Part shown: positions 1 to 11,329 of the stretch, piece by piece
How the letters are laid out: every line of letters begins with the position of its first letter
Position numbering within the stretch: the first letter of the stretch is position 1
Source of the DNA: Schistosoma haematobium
Taxonomy: Eukaryota; Platyhelminthes; Trematoda; Strigeidida; Schistosomatidae
Reading direction: 5' to 3'
DNA: 64,000 nt
NCBI RefSeq assembly: GCF_000699445.3
Contig: NC_067200.1
Coordinates: forward strand, 4,232,950-4,296,949
Notes under the pieces: model-generated
What the model was told of the DNA's origin: nothing
Seen by the model: only the letters and a program-made list of their open reading frames with translations
The model's database searches: none
Position numbers and translations under genes: made by a program

Positions 1-82
1 CTTGTGGAAAATGGTGTTCTTTATGGAAATGAACGATTATTTTACCTTAGTTTGTTACGTTATAATGTTTCTAAAACTTTGA

Positions 83-178
83 TTTGTTGAGATCATTAAT
101 CAATTGAAGCTAGACCACTATGGAAAACCTAGAAGCATTGGACAACCGTTTCGTCCTATTATAGGACTCTTCAGTTGT
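83..178 (-). repeat. SINE-A fragment (3' half with hammerhead core)
   Basis: On the - strand this carries the hammerhead core CTGAAGA, a GTCC/GGAC stem II, GAAAC and the conserved 3' flank of the SINE-A family. It is truncated just upstream of the core, so the 5' strand of stem I is missing and self-cleavage is unlikely. Confidence 0.75.
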
Positions 179-1484
179 ATATTTCATATAACAATTATTT
201 AGTATTTACAAAAAATTTCATATATAGCAATTGATAGTAGAGATAATCAGACTAGAAATAATGATACAAATTAGATAAATTGAATGAACTTGGCTAAAGT
301 ACTAGTCAACAGTATATCTTTATAATCTTGAAAGAACTAATACATTCTATGCTAGTTGAACATGTTTCATTCAACTTCTCCAGATATTCCATTGAAGATA
401 TAATATAAAATCATACAAATAATTAAAGTTTAATTATACTTACACAATTACTATTCATGAATGATTCAGTCAAACTATCATTCTAAAATTAAGCATAATT
501 AACTAGTTAGTACAAATTTAATTGACATCTAAATATTAAAAATAATAATAATAATAATACAATTTTTAATCTTGTCGCCCACAATGACATGATGAATGCA
601 GGGGGAGACAGACACAGAGAGAGAGAGAGGGAGAGGGAGAGGGAGAGAGAGAAAAGAAAAAAAAACACATTCAGTCATTCTTTAATGATTGAATTCTTTT
701 CTGACATCTATCTATCTATATAAATATAGATAAAATGTATTTTGGATCTTTTACAAGTTGACGATTATTCTAGTTCTCTTGTCAATTAAACAACAAAAAC
801 AACAAAAAAATACACAGCCATTATTTATAGAGAAAAAATAATTGTAATTTGAAGTGCAAAAAAAACAACAACAACAAACTACCACATACTCCCCTCTACC
901 CACCCACCCACCCACACACACACACTCACCCCTTACCCACAGACACCACCATCACCACCACTTCTACAAATTCATTTTCGATGATTGAAATCTATCAAAT
1001 AATTATGATTATTCTAAAGAAAAAGAAAAAAAAAATAATAATAATATTTTTTGTTTCTATGATATGGATATGGATACATATCTGTTTATGATATGAAGTA
1101 ATAATCATAATATAGATTATAATTAATCACTTATGTTATTATTGTATTCATAGTCAATATTGAAATGATCATCATGAAAGTTGAGACTACTATCATTTCA
1201 TACAGAAAAAAGATAAGTATATTAATAGTAGTATAGATGATGAAGAAAGAAAATAAATTTTTTTTATTTAGTAGCACATGATCATTTAATTAGTAGTGTG
1301 TCTGTTTTGAGGAGAAAAACAAAACCTTCAGTGTTATCAATGGAATAAGAAGTAACATTCAGTGATTTGAACTGATGTTATTTGGTTACAGTATAACATG
1401 AAATATATTGAGTAGTTACCAACTGAATGCTAGATGGCTGCCGATGTAAATATTAATGGGTTATTAGTTGGATATGGTTTATTT
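179..1484. other. AT-rich noncoding stretch with microsatellites
   Basis: No gene or recognisable mobile element was seen. It holds low-complexity runs: a (GA)n block around 613-652, A-rich tracts, a C/A-rich stretch around 893-960 and AAT runs. The Thr/His/Pro-rich open frame here is a translation of these simple repeats and has no support as a gene. Confidence 0.6.
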
Positions 1485-1720
1485 ATTTTAATGTATTTAA
1501 ACATATAAACATTGGTACAAAGAGGTATCAAATAGATATGCGTCACATAAATCATTCGATTTGTATGAGGGCTGGGATATTAACAAGGTGGCCAAACCGA
1601 ACTAGATGATTTTCTTAGGGGGTCACTCCTGGAGTCTTTAACCTAAAGGTTTAATCCACAAGACAGTAGAGCAACGTCAAGAGATACAGTCCCATGGTTG
1701 CCAGTGACTAACAATTGATG
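1485..1720 (-). repeat. Interspersed repeat R4 copy (3' end)
   Basis: Its reverse complement matches the end of the copy at 24360-24835: the CCTAAGAAAA block, CATACAAATCGAATGATTTA, and a terminal AATGTTTA..GTTTAAATA. A related ending follows an RTE family 2 fragment at 61095-61165, so R4 may be a non-LTR retrotransposon 3' end. No intact coding sequence is visible. Confidence 0.55.
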
Positions 1721-3069
1721 TCATACATGTACATTATTAAGCATCGCAATATTGAAACGATACAACTCTTCATTAAATTTGGATCTTCAATGGATTTCTC
1801 AAATTAAGATCGGTTTACAATGTAAACTTTAGTATTCAACATTCTCTATCAATCACTTACACTAAAATTTTATTAATTAATTGAAATGAATAGATGATTT
1901 CACTAAGATTTCACACTATGTAATTTCAATCACTTCAAAAAGTATGCCTTCTCAATAAGTCTCGGACTCGTTCATGTGTGTGTGTGAGAGAGAGAGAGTA
2001 ACTTTGTTGTATCCAATCATCTGATATTATTGATTGTGTATACCATAATATCAAAACTGTTTTGTTCAATCATGGTGATCAATTCATCCATATTGATTGT
2101 AACTAAAATATTAAGTAGAATCACAAAGTATATTGGTCCAAAATTCATGAATAATCTCTTTATTTGGTGTCAAGTGATATGTAAATATAGTTTTCTTTCT
2201 TAAATTAATAATTAACTACGATAGATATCAGTTTGTGTAAATAAACAAATTGTACTGTACAATAAATGTACACACACACACACACATACTGAATGACTGA
2301 CTGACTGAGAGAGCGAGAGGTAAACTGAAGGAGACCATTTCAATTTAGACACATTATTCATCTTATCATTATTGTTTTTCATATTGTGTCCCACATGAAA
2401 AATGTGGTTTGTTTTTTCGATTTTCCTTCTAACAACAAAAGAATACCCCATAGAAAAAAAAGACAACTCAACACTGATCATATATATGTATAAATGATAG
2501 TTTTCTTTCTCTATTCCCCTTCAATGGAATCTCTTTCATATGTGTGCGTACATGCAATTGAGCAGGTACGCACGCACACACGCGCGCTCAATACAATATA
2601 TAAACAAAAAAATCTAAAAACGACAATGTACTCACATACTCCTGCTCTCTTTCTCTCACTCTCCCCTCCTCCTCCTCCTTCTCCTTCTTCTCTTTCTCTT
2701 TCTCACTCTCGTATACATTCGAATAACAGATAATAAGAATAATAATAACAAATAAAGAGTGAAAGAATCAACATTAAAATCCATCTGTGTACTTTAGACT
2801 ATTGAATAAATAAATAGTACGCCTACAAATATAAATAAACAAATTTATATTATTTGTTCATTTAAACAAATATAGAACATGTTTATTTATTTATTTTTCT
2901 ATGTGTCACTTGGAATTGTATGCTATTTTTTGTTTCTTTCTAAACTGTCAAATATGTACATAGATAAGTAATATAAATACAAGTGAGTAGAAATAAGTAG
3001 TAGTGATATGTTTAGTAGAAATTTACAATTTTGGTGTATATGATTTAGTAAAATATAATTACTAGCTTC
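1721..3069. other. AT-rich noncoding stretch
   Basis: No supported gene. It contains (CA)n at about 2270-2287, (GA)n near 1985-2000 and a TC/CCT-rich block at about 2645-2712. The open frames crossing it are Cys/Val, His or Leu/Ser/Pro translations of these repeats. Confidence 0.55.
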
Positions 3070-3538
3070 AACTGATTCATGATTTCAATTTGTGAAATTT
3101 CTAAAATTCTCCACAAAACCCATTTTGATAATAATAATAATCAACTGCTCATTAGTGACTGACTTCAGGAAAAACTCCTGGAGTTCTAGTGAGAAGCCGT
3201 TACCAGTGGAGTTCAACCAGGTCTGTTGTGAGATAGGAACTCACTGAAGACAATGGTGTACGGTGGCGCAACTTCGTGGATTGGTTGAAGTTAGACATTA
3301 ACACTGTTGGATGCCGGCTCAGTGGTCTAGTGGTTAAGTGCTCGCGCGCAAAGCCAGTAGGTCCTGGGTTCGAGCCCTGCGTGGTGCGGGATCGTGGATG
3401 CGCACTGCTGAGGAGTCCCATACCAGGACGAAACGGCCGTCCAGTGCTTCCAGGTTTTCAATGGTGGTCTAGCTTCAACTGACTCATGATTTCAATCTGT
3501 GAAATTTCTAAAAATCTTCACAAAACCCATTCTGACAT
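3070..3538 (+). repeat. SINE-A, near full length, preceded by a neighbouring unit's 3' tail
   Basis: From 3145 this shows the full family order. First is a 5' module (GTTCTAGTGAGAAGCCGT.. to GTTGAAGTTAGACATTAACAC). Next is a tRNA-like head with a box A-like CTCAGTGGTCTAGTGG and box B-like GGGTTCGAGCC. Then come a hammerhead at 3402-3447 and a 3' flank ending CACAAAACCCATTCTGA. The same 3' end sits at 3070-3133 just before the 5' module, so two units lie head to tail. The tRNA-like boxes suggest internal RNA polymerase III transcription. Confidence 0.85.
3402..3447 (+). ncRNA. Hammerhead ribozyme, type I, SINE-A
   Basis: All conserved parts are present: stem I strand GCACTG, core CTGAGGA, stem II GTCC/GGAC with a seven-base loop, GAAAC, stem III sequence ACGGCCGT, cleavage triplet GTC and the closing stem I strand CAGTGC, perfectly complementary to the first. 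Predicted cleavage is after C3441. Stem III is a perfect palindrome with almost no room for a loop, so activity may need two RNAs pairing there. Confidence 0.85.
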
Positions 3539-3544
3539 ATTTAA

Positions 3545-3902
3545 TAGTTGAAGTTATGAGTCAATTGAAGCTAGATTACTATGGAAAACCTGGAAGCATT
3601 GGACGGCCGTTTCGTCTCTTCAGCAGTGCTCATCCACGATCAATTTACAAAGTTAGACATTAACACAATCGGATGCCAGCTGGTTTAGTGGTCTAGATGT
3701 TAAACGTTTGTGCACGACACTAGTATGTCCTGGGTTAAAATCTCGTGAGGGGGGAGGTCGTGGATGAGCACTGCTGAGGAGTCCAATTCTAGGATGATAC
3801 GGTCGTTCATTGCTTCCAGGTTTTCCATAGTAATCTAGCTTCAATTGACTCATGAATCCAACTATTAAATTACTATAACATCCACAAAAATCTCTTCTCT
3901 GA
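3545..3902. repeat. SINE-A head-to-head inverted pair
   Basis: The left part (3550-3642) is a - strand 3' half; the right part (3643-3902) is a + strand unit with tRNA-like head and 3' tail. Both 3' sides face outward. The left hammerhead lacks stem II and the right has GATGATAC in place of the GGACGAAAC stretch, so neither should cleave. Confidence 0.8.
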
Positions 3903-3904
3903 TT

Positions 3905-4440
3905 ACAATTACATATGCAAATTAGAGGAGGGAAAAATATGCATGAGTTTATCTTTATGAATGGTGTGTGTATTTGTGTGGGAGCTGTTTCATTTTGAAT
4001 ATGTAGTTTACATTAGGAATTGTTGGCGATAATTGTTTAAACAAAGTTGATCTGTGGAAGTAAACTATTTTTGAAATATTTCATATTTGATTCCTTAGTA
4101 AAAATGTATTCAGATGAAAAACTAACTTAAACTAGACAACCAGTGAAAACTAGGATATTCATTTCTTCATAGTATGGAACTACTCAGATGCGAGCACCTC
4201 CAATCCCACCATGTATTCTACCTGGTAAACTCAGGTCTTGAGCAAGTGCTTAACATTTCGACTACTGGACTGGCATCCACTGGTGTAGGTTCGTAACTTT
4301 AGTCAGTTTGTGATATTCCTTATTCATCATACAACTCCATTGGTGGCTTAATAATTGCTTTACAGCGGACACGGTTAAACTTCAATGGTCAATAATGTTC
4401 AATTATCGTCACAAGCTCACTATCCTGATAAAACTTTTTT
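3905..4440. other. AT-rich noncoding stretch
   Basis: No gene was recognised. Around 4180-4340 there is weak SINE-A-like wording (a degraded tRNA-like head with CTCAGGTCTTGAGC), probably an old decayed copy. Confidence 0.4.
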
Positions 4441-4445
4441 AATTG

Positions 4446-4680
4446 AGATATTAATGATTTCAGTAGTTGATTTCATGAGTCACTGTCAGCTAGACCACCA
4501 TTGAAAACCTGGAAGCACTGAACGACTTTTTCGTCCTAGTACGGGACTCCTCAGCAGTGCGCATCCACAATCGCACATGCGGGGTGCGAACCCAGGACTT
4601 TCGGTCTCAAGCACAAATACTTAACCTCTAGACCACTGAGCCGGCTGGAGTAATGTCTAACTCGAATCGATCCATGAATG
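4446..4680 (-). repeat. SINE-A copy, 5' truncated
   Basis: Reverse complement shows the tRNA-like head, hammerhead region and 3' flank. The core CTGAGGA, stem II and GAAA remain, but stem III reads AAAAGTCGTT and has lost the palindrome, so cleavage is doubtful. A scrap of the 5' module follows at about 4745-4800. Confidence 0.75.
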
Positions 4681-4893
4681 GTTGCACGATCATTCATCCA
4701 TTGTCTAAGGTAGATATATGTCTCTACCCGACATGCATTGGACTCCACTGATCATGGCTTCTCAAGAGAAATTCAGGAAATCATCTTGGAGCCAATGGTG
4801 GTCTAGCTGACATAGACTCATTATTATTAATACACATCTTAAGGAACAAAGATAGGTAATAATATGGGGTGTAGATCATACAAATTAAGTTAC

Positions 4894-5275
4894 GGCGGCT
4901 CAGTCAAACGTTCTCGCCACGTTTTTTCCAATTGTATGAATGCCGTAATCAACAATCCCGTTTTAAACTCGTTTGAATCGAATATAAATATAAATATTAA
5001 CTGTGTGTACTCACTCGATATTCAGAATGGCTTATAATTTATCACGATGCTAAATAATGGAAGTCTCAAAGAGAAATAGTTCACTTATAGACACATTGTC
5101 CCCCTTGTCTACCCTTTAACAAGTTTCGTCATTGAAAATGATGACTATTGAAAAGCATTAATGAGTGCATAATTGTTGACTAATTACAATTTGAATGTAT
5201 TTTTAGGATAGATTTACTGTTATTTTGCATAAGTGACGCAGGGATTATTTCCGTTGTACAAAACTTACGGTAATG
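4894..5275 (+). repeat. Interspersed repeat R5, copy 1
   Basis: The stretch (key words CCCGTTTTAAACTCG, CATTCAGAATGG-like text, ATGCTAAATAATGGAA, AAAATGATGACTATTGAAAAGC) recurs in the opposite orientation at 21790-22145. No coding capacity or termini were recognised, so its class is unknown. Confidence 0.65.
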
Positions 5276-5394
5276 AATAACGACATTATTTCTCATATAG
5301 AGACTTTCTTTGAATTATTATTTAACAATGCAAATTATATTTCTTTGAAGTCATTAACAGATCTCACCAAGAGAATCATTTAAAATCTGGGAGA

Positions 5395-5610
5395 ACTGGA
5401 TGGCAGTCTCATCCTAGGAAAGAATTCCTAGGTGGTCTGGAGGTTCAGAGTTCATGAGCGGTACCGAAGGTGTTGTTTTCGATTATTGATTGTAAGGAAT
5501 GAGAAGTCCTATGCTAAGATGAAACTTCTGTCCAATGCATCAAGGTATTCAATGGTTGTCTAACCTTAATTAGTTCCTGTCTCAATGAAATTCAGCAACC
5601 TATTTAACCT
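5395..5610 (+). repeat. Degenerate SINE-A-like copy
   Basis: The order GTGGTCTGGAGGTT, AGAAGTCCTATGCTAAGATGAAAC, TCCAATGCATCAAGG, TGGTTGTCTAACC follows SINE-A but is heavily mutated. The hammerhead core is lost. Confidence 0.45.
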
Positions 5611-5639
5611 CATACTGATGAAATAAATTTCTTTGACCG

Positions 5640-7010
5640 TAAACTTAATCATATTTAAAGCTCTGGATATATATGTGTTCTGCTGTTAATTAATCTTTCC
5701 CAGCTAAGCAGGAGAAGTTAGTAGACCCTTCAGGAAAAACCAAGAGCTTTTACATAGAGTGCGAAACTGGAGCACTGAAGAAAGCAAAGTAAATGGGCTT
5801 TATTTAGTATGTATGTAGGGAATTCTATTTCTGTCGTATGAACGTATATTTTATAGCTTATACTTTCCCACCATATTCAGAAACTTTGTAACAACCTGAA
5901 AGTGTTTAGAGCTCTAATAAATGCAGCAATATGAGACGTGTTACTGACACAAATTCGGGTCACAATTGTTTATAGAGTGCATAGACCGACATCTGTACAC
6001 TGCATAGTACATACATATGTATAGATGCGATTCACCCCAGACCGAAGCCTAGCGGTACCAATAGAAATTAATCAAATCAATCAAGTGGTAAGTCCTCATT
6101 TGACGGTACGCTCTTGTCACGCTCATACCACAGGCGAGTTTAATGTTGACCCCCGCTCAATAGTTACGGCACAATATATGGTCTCTCTGATCCTCTACCC
6201 CCAAACCTAACGGGTCTTTCCAGATTGAATCTAGTCAAGCATCAGATGGAAATTTTTTCTCTAGTACAACCTTTCGAGCTTCTCAATCACGTCTTAAGAT
6301 AGATTGTATGATCACCTCGATCTCTACTTAGCTATCCACGTAATCTCATAGACAGGGTTCACAACACTTCAGGGCATCACTAAGAGGTGCAGGTCGGCTT
6401 TCCACCCTAGTATATGCACTATCATAGGATCAAAATATATTTTCACTAGCTTTCCTAAAAGTCAATATATGGGTCATAGGATTCATTTCGAACCTTGACG
6501 ACTAAATAAACATAAAGCATCTATACAATTAATATACATTCATTTCATATAAAAAAAATACACCGATCAACAATAGAATCATGATCTGATCATAGTTACT
6601 ATGATAATTTGCTTCTTAATATTTTTTTTTGTTTTTCACAAGGACATTAATTAATTAATCACTATGTATAGTCTGTTTGTTACCATGTTTACCATGTTCA
6701 TATTGTTTTATTTATTTTTATTCTTTAAATAAGATTAGAAATCTTTCAGTGAAAAAAACAACGTTTCTTTGCACATGTCTGCCTATCTATCCATTTATAT
6801 CTGTCTGTCTGTTTGTCTATCTATCTGTTTATATTCATCATTATTAACATTATAGATAACAGTAACAGTGACAATGATAATAATAACACCTTTGAATAAA
6901 TAGATCCATAGGAATTGTTTGTTTTAATAGTGTAGATTCGTTTTTGCTTTGAATAAGATTTCATTTACATACTCAAAGTGAATCATTTCATGAATAGTTA
7001 AATGAATACG
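5640..7010. other. Unassigned stretch, locally less AT-rich
   Basis: No gene assigned. Between about 5940 and 6450 base composition is less AT-rich than the surroundings and the text is not simple repeat, but no splice-bounded conserved protein was found on either strand. It could be an old mobile-element remnant. The rest is AT-rich. Confidence 0.35.
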
Positions 7011-7013
7011 GGT

Positions 7014-7297
7014 AATATTGATGTGTGAGATTAGATGGTGGTTGGAGGTAGTCAACAGGAAACCCTGGACACGGGTTTCGTGCTACTTGGCACTCGTCAG
7101 CAAGGTGTACCTGTAATCTTGAGGGAACTGGTGCTCCCTGGCGGATTCGATCTCGTGTCACCCAGCAGTGTCGAGTCACCTAGACTGGTGGCCACATTGC
7201 AACATGATCGATAGCATTCGATCTGCACTAATAAGGACTAGACAAGCATGAGATTGATCACCACCCAGTGATCAATGAATTGTGAATATTGATGTGT
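7014..7297 (-). repeat. SINE-C insertion with internal inversion and 13-bp target duplication
   Basis: The element at 7027-7284 is flanked by perfect copies of AATATTGATGTGT (7014-7026 and 7285-7297). The left part (- strand) carries the B-box-like head, hammerhead and its 3' flank. The right part (+ strand) carries the family's distal tail (CGATAGCATTCGATCTGCAC.. to TGATCAATGAATTGTG). The two parts are successive segments of one RNA, with the upstream one flipped, the classic result of twin priming during target-primed reverse transcription. Confidence 0.8.
7062..7106 (-). ncRNA. Hammerhead ribozyme, type I, SINE-C
   Basis: On the - strand: ACCTTG, CTGACGA, stem II GTGC/GCAC, GAAAC, triplet GTC and CAGGGT, which pairs with ACCTTG using one G-U pair. 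The core is intact. Stem III reads ACCCGTGT instead of the palindromic ACCTAGGT of its relatives and is weak, so activity is uncertain. Confidence 0.7.
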
Positions 7298-7457
7298 ATT
7301 ATTATTATTTTTCTCATTTTGGTTAAGGGTTTTTTTATTTGTTTGGTTTCATTTGACTATTTCGAATATTAAAGTTGTAAGGTGAAATGTATCCATCTAC
7401 ATAGAAATGTATATCGATCAACTTTTATAATGGTGTATTTTTTGTTAATAAATAATG

Positions 7458-7735
7458 TAATTTAATAGTTGAATTCATGAGTCTATTGAAGCTGGACCAC
7501 CATGAAGAACCTGGAAGTACTGGACGTCTATTTTGTTCTAGTATGAATTTAATCGAGTCTGTAATTTTAATAGTTGAGATCATGAGTCTTGGATATGCAC
7601 TGCTGAGAAGTCCTATAATAGGACGAAATAGCCATCTAGTATTTCCAGATATTCCATGGTGGTTTAACTTCAATTGAATCATGATCTCAACTACTGAAAT
7701 TACTATAATATTCACAAAACCCCTTCTGATATTAA
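7458..7735. repeat. SINE-A head-to-head inverted pair
   Basis: 7458-7542 is a - strand 3' half and 7587-7735 a + strand hammerhead plus 3' tail. Between them lies a short piece that repeats the tail wording (TTTAATAGTTGAGATCATGAGTC). The right hammerhead reads CTGAGAA where CTGANGA is needed and GAAAT where GAAAC is usual, so it should be inactive. Confidence 0.75.
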
Positions 7736-8137
7736 TCAGCAAATACTCACCAGTGACTGATTTTAAGAGGTATTTCCTAGAGTCCTAGTGAGAAGCAGTG
7801 ACCAGTGGAGATCAACTGGGTCTGTTGTGAGATAGTAACTCATTGAAGACAATGGTGAACGGTGGAGCATTTTTGTGAATTAGTTAAAGTTAGACATTAA
7901 TACTGTTGGATATCGGCCAGCTAAGTGGTCTAGAAGTCAAGCGTTCGCGTTCGAGACCGATAGGTCCTGGTTTTGAATCTCGTGAGGGGGATTGTGGATA
8001 CAAACTTCCGTGGAGTCCCATACTAAGACGGAACGGTGATTCAGTGCTTCCTGGTTTTCCATGACGGTCTAGCTTCAATTAACTCATGAATTCAACTATT
8101 GAAATTACTATAATAATATCCACAAAACCCCTCTCTG
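7736..8137 (+). repeat. SINE-A, near full length, in tandem with the preceding tail
   Basis: It starts directly after the CCCCTTCTGAT end of the preceding unit, runs through the 5' module and tRNA-like head, and ends CACAAAACCCCTCTCTGAT. The core reads CCGTGGA where CTGAGGA is expected and GGAAC for GAAAC, so the ribozyme is dead. The preceding junction supports head-to-tail multimers as one form of this family. Confidence 0.75.
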
Positions 8138-8329
8138 ATTATAGTAAATAATTTGGCTAGGAAAAAATAGATGAGAAAAGTGTAGATAAGTATCAGTGAA
8201 TAATTGACAAAATGAACTTATTGTAGACAATTGTTGCAGAGCTGGAAACATTGAACAATTGTATCGTTTAAGTATGAGGTTGTTGCGCAACAGTTGGATT
8301 GGAAAATAATTGAAGGATATCATTAATTG

Positions 8330-8500
8330 ATTAAGGTTAGAAATGTAAAGGATTATGTACTAATTTAGTAATCTAAAGAATAAGTGTTTTCTAAGAGATC
8401 TGGGTGTCCTGGATTCGCTCCTCTGTTAGTAGGATCGTAGATGAACACCGTTAAAGAGTTCCGTTCTAAGACGGAACTGGTATCCATTGATAGCAGAGTT
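8330..8500 (+). repeat. Degenerate SINE-A-like copy
   Basis: A decayed copy: GTTAAAGAGTTCCGTTCTAAG, GACGGAACTGG and neighbouring text follow the SINE-A hammerhead region with many substitutions. It directly precedes an RTE fragment. Confidence 0.45.
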
Positions 8501-8519
8501 GTGAAATTAGTAAAAGTAT

Positions 8520-9115
8520 CACTACAGTAGTTAAAGTTAGACACAGACGCAGACGTGAAGGCGGGGGTTGGAAAAGCAAGGACAGCATTCTTACAATTGA
8601 AGAACATATGCAACTCAAAACACCTGTCTGTCAACCAATATCAAAATCACAATCTTCAATACGAACATCAAGATAGTTCTACTATACTGAGCTGAAACTT
8701 CAAGAACTACCACAAGCATCATCAAAAGTGTACAAGTATTTATAAATAGTCTTCTATGCAAAATACTCAATGTCCGTTTGCCGGATACCATCAGCAACAG
8801 CTTTCTGTGGGAGAGGACAAAATAGCTTCGAGTTGATAAGGAAATTAGGAATATACGTTGGAAGTAGACATGACATACATTGTGGAAATCATCAAAGTGC
8901 ATCACGAAACAAGCGCTAACTTGGAATCCTTAAGCGAAGTGAAAAAGCAGAAGGCCAATGAACATATTACGTCAAAATATGGAAGCAGATATGAAAAGGA
9001 TGAATAACAACTGGAAAGAATTGAGAATGATTGCCCATGACAGGGTTGGATGGAGAGTGCTGATGGGTGTCCTATGCTCCTCCACGAGGAGTAAAAGGCG
9101 TAAGTAAGCGAGAGT
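8520..9115 (+). mobile_element. RTE family 1 non-LTR retrotransposon, 3' fragment (broken)
   Basis: Interrupted frames on the + strand encode the C-terminal part of an RTE-like reverse transcriptase polyprotein: an RT thumb-like run, then TISNSFLWERTK-type wording, a tail with [14 protein letters not shown], and a 3' end at CTCCTCCACGAGGAGTAAAAGGCGTAAGTAAG. Stops and frameshifts interrupt it. The short TAAG tail at the 3' end is typical of RTE elements. Confidence 0.75.
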
Positions 9116-9154
9116 AATCACTGGTTTATTATCTATCAAACTGAATAATAACAA

Positions 9155-9475
9155 ATTCACTTGGTGTGGTTTACTTTTGTCTTCCCATTGTTCTTTAGGA
9201 TTACAATTAATCAGTCTTATGTTTGTATATGGGCATCCTATGCGAACTGCCTCGATATAGCCTTAAGTCACATACTTTTTAAGCAAAGATGGATAGTGGC
9301 TAGCAATAGAATTCAGGATGCGCGTTTCGTCATATTCCGGACTCATCAGTCGCATGTGCCTGTATCACAGAGTTGATGTTCACTCTAGGACTCGAACCCA
9401 ATACCGTTCGCTTCAAACGCTATCACATTATCCACTTAGCTACTGGAAACTTTCAAATAGAACTCCAAATAGGAT
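9155..9475 (-). repeat. SINE-B (Sm-alpha-like) copy with hammerhead
   Basis: Reverse complement gives, in order, tRNA-like head (TAGCTAAGTGGATAATG.., GGGTTCGAGTCC), hammerhead and the distal tail with CAATAAG-like wording, ending at AGTAAACCACACC. The core CTGATGA and GAAAC are kept; stem II is weakened (GTCC against TGAC) and stem III is ACGCGCAT, so activity is doubtful. Confidence 0.75.
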
Positions 9476-9499
9476 CTCACTACTACCCACTATCCATCA

Positions 9500-10249
9500 T
9501 TGAATAATAACAAGTCTAAAGGGATTATAAGAGTTAAGAAATGAGTAAAACAATCAATAAGAGTATTATAGATACTTTTTCACACAACACTATTTTCTCC
9601 TCATCTTTTTTTTTAACTTCAGTCTATAATCTGATATGATATATAGTTAATTCATTAAACTAGTCTCCAGTTTTTTTTCTTTCTTTTTGATTAAGCAATC
9701 TAATTACCACTTGACAACTGGATCCTTCAATCTTTAATTAAGATTATTTTTCATTAAAATATTTTTAAACACAGTAACACAATAAACAATCAGTTAGTCA
9801 GTTAGCAACAATACAATAAACATTCTTACATGTATATGTATATATATATATATATTATTGCATAGTTCTTAGATGATATACAATTAAGTGAATGTATATA
9901 GTTGACTCGAAGAATAACCATAATTGATTTGAATGTCAATCATCTTAATTAATTATTAGTTAACTAGTTTACACAATCATTTACATGTAATACAAATACA
10001 TGTACATATACAATACAAGTACATAATTGTAGATAAGCCTATACTTCATAAACAATTCTTCGAATTCTAATATGCACTAATATTAATAAATATTGAAATA
10101 TTTCTATTTTGATAGCCAAATAGAATAGTACAAGTGTATACACTTTTGTGTAGTTGACAATTTGATTATTATTATTATTACCATGATCTATCTATGAAAG
10201 TTAGTCGTTATGAAATGATCTTAATAAGAGTATCTTTAAAAGTTAGTTA
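9500..10249. other. AT-rich noncoding stretch
   Basis: Nothing beyond AT-rich text with a short (TA)n run near 9838-9854 and ATT repeats near 10166-10180. Confidence 0.55.
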
Positions 10250-10375
10250 CTTAGCGTTTGTTTAACGAGTTAGTTTCCTAAGAGATCGGGTCGCTAACCC
10301 CATGCTAAACCTTCCTCCTTTATCCGGACTTGAGACTGGCAGTAATTTTAGAGAGGCTCCAGGAGGAGTTTTAAT
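10250..10375 (+). repeat. Interspersed repeat R6, copy 1
   Basis: The wording CTTAGCGTTTGTTTAACGAG, GTCGCTAACCCCATGC and CTCCTTTATCCG recurs as a reverse complement at 52565-52690. It is richer in G+C than its surroundings and probably part of a larger retroelement whose body is absent here. Confidence 0.6.
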
Positions 10376-10519
10376 ATCTGTTTCTTTCTTGGATTGAACT
10401 GTTTGACAATGCTTATCTATGTTTCTATTAGAAGTTGAACCAAACTCAGGTTTTGTATAGACTTTTTAACTAACGGTAATTCAATTAATATTATCTATAG
10501 AATAAAATAATCTTCGCAA

Positions 10520-10670
10520 AATTTTCATTCGAATCGCACGAGGTGGGATCGTGGATACGTATTACTGAAGAGTATCACACTAGGACGAAACAGCCATCCA
10601 GTGCTTTCAAGTTTTTCATAGTCGTCTAGCTTTAATTGACTCATGATATCCAGAGAAATCCTTCTCTATT
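10520..10670 (+). repeat. SINE-A fragment with hammerhead region
   Basis: This runs from the B-box-like ATTCGAATCGCACG through a hammerhead-like region to TTGACTCATGATATCC. Core CTGAAGA and GAAAC are kept with stem III ACAGCCAT, but stem II is GTAT against GGAC and stem I is poor. Confidence 0.65.
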
Positions 10671-11329
10671 TCATTCAAGTTTGACATCTCGGTATATCTT
10701 ATTTACTTAACCACTAAACATACATATATGATTAAGGATATTGTTTGTAGTATTGTAAGAAAGTCACAGATCGATTCACTAATACATGTTGAAGTGGTGG
10801 ATTGAAATGTAATTAGAAGACACAGCCCAAACCTAAAGTAAGAAATGATGATCTTTCTCAGGTATCGTAAAAATTGCTTTCTGTAAAAGTTGTACTATAT
10901 TATCCTTTTTATGGATGAAATGTTGAGTTTTATTGTAGGAGATTTTTTGATTGTTTGTTTAGTTTTAATGGTTTGATTGATAAACTTAACGTAATAGTTC
11001 TTAGAAAAAATGTTTGGGAAAGATTTTCTAAACTCACACGGATTCGAACTTGGAAATTTGAATTTTCTCACTGAGCATTCGGTCACTCTAACAGATTGCT
11101 GAGTGGAAATGTGGTCAATAACATTTTCTACTCAAGCTAACTCATATCTAATAGGTTTTATTTGACTGAGTGATTGAATGATATCAAAATGATTGTGAAA
11201 TTCCAACATTCTTAGTTCGAGCCCATACAACATGTTCGGTAGTCATGATCACGAAGTAACAACTATAGACAAAATTTACCCAGAGTTTTTTTAAAAATCC
11301 ATTACTACTTATGCATTTAAACTAACTTC

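Noticed and set aside
3306..3380. tRNA genes at the SINE heads (similar pieces in many SINE-A, B and C copies)
   Set aside because: Box A and box B-like sequences are present, but no complete cloverleaf with a closing acceptor stem was found, and the region continues into the hammerhead.
3200..3482. Overlapping short open frames within SINE-A copies (also at 17184, 45238, 57595 and others)
   Set aside because: They are chance frames of a non-coding tRNA-headed repeat; their similarity to each other reflects the repeat and not a protein family.
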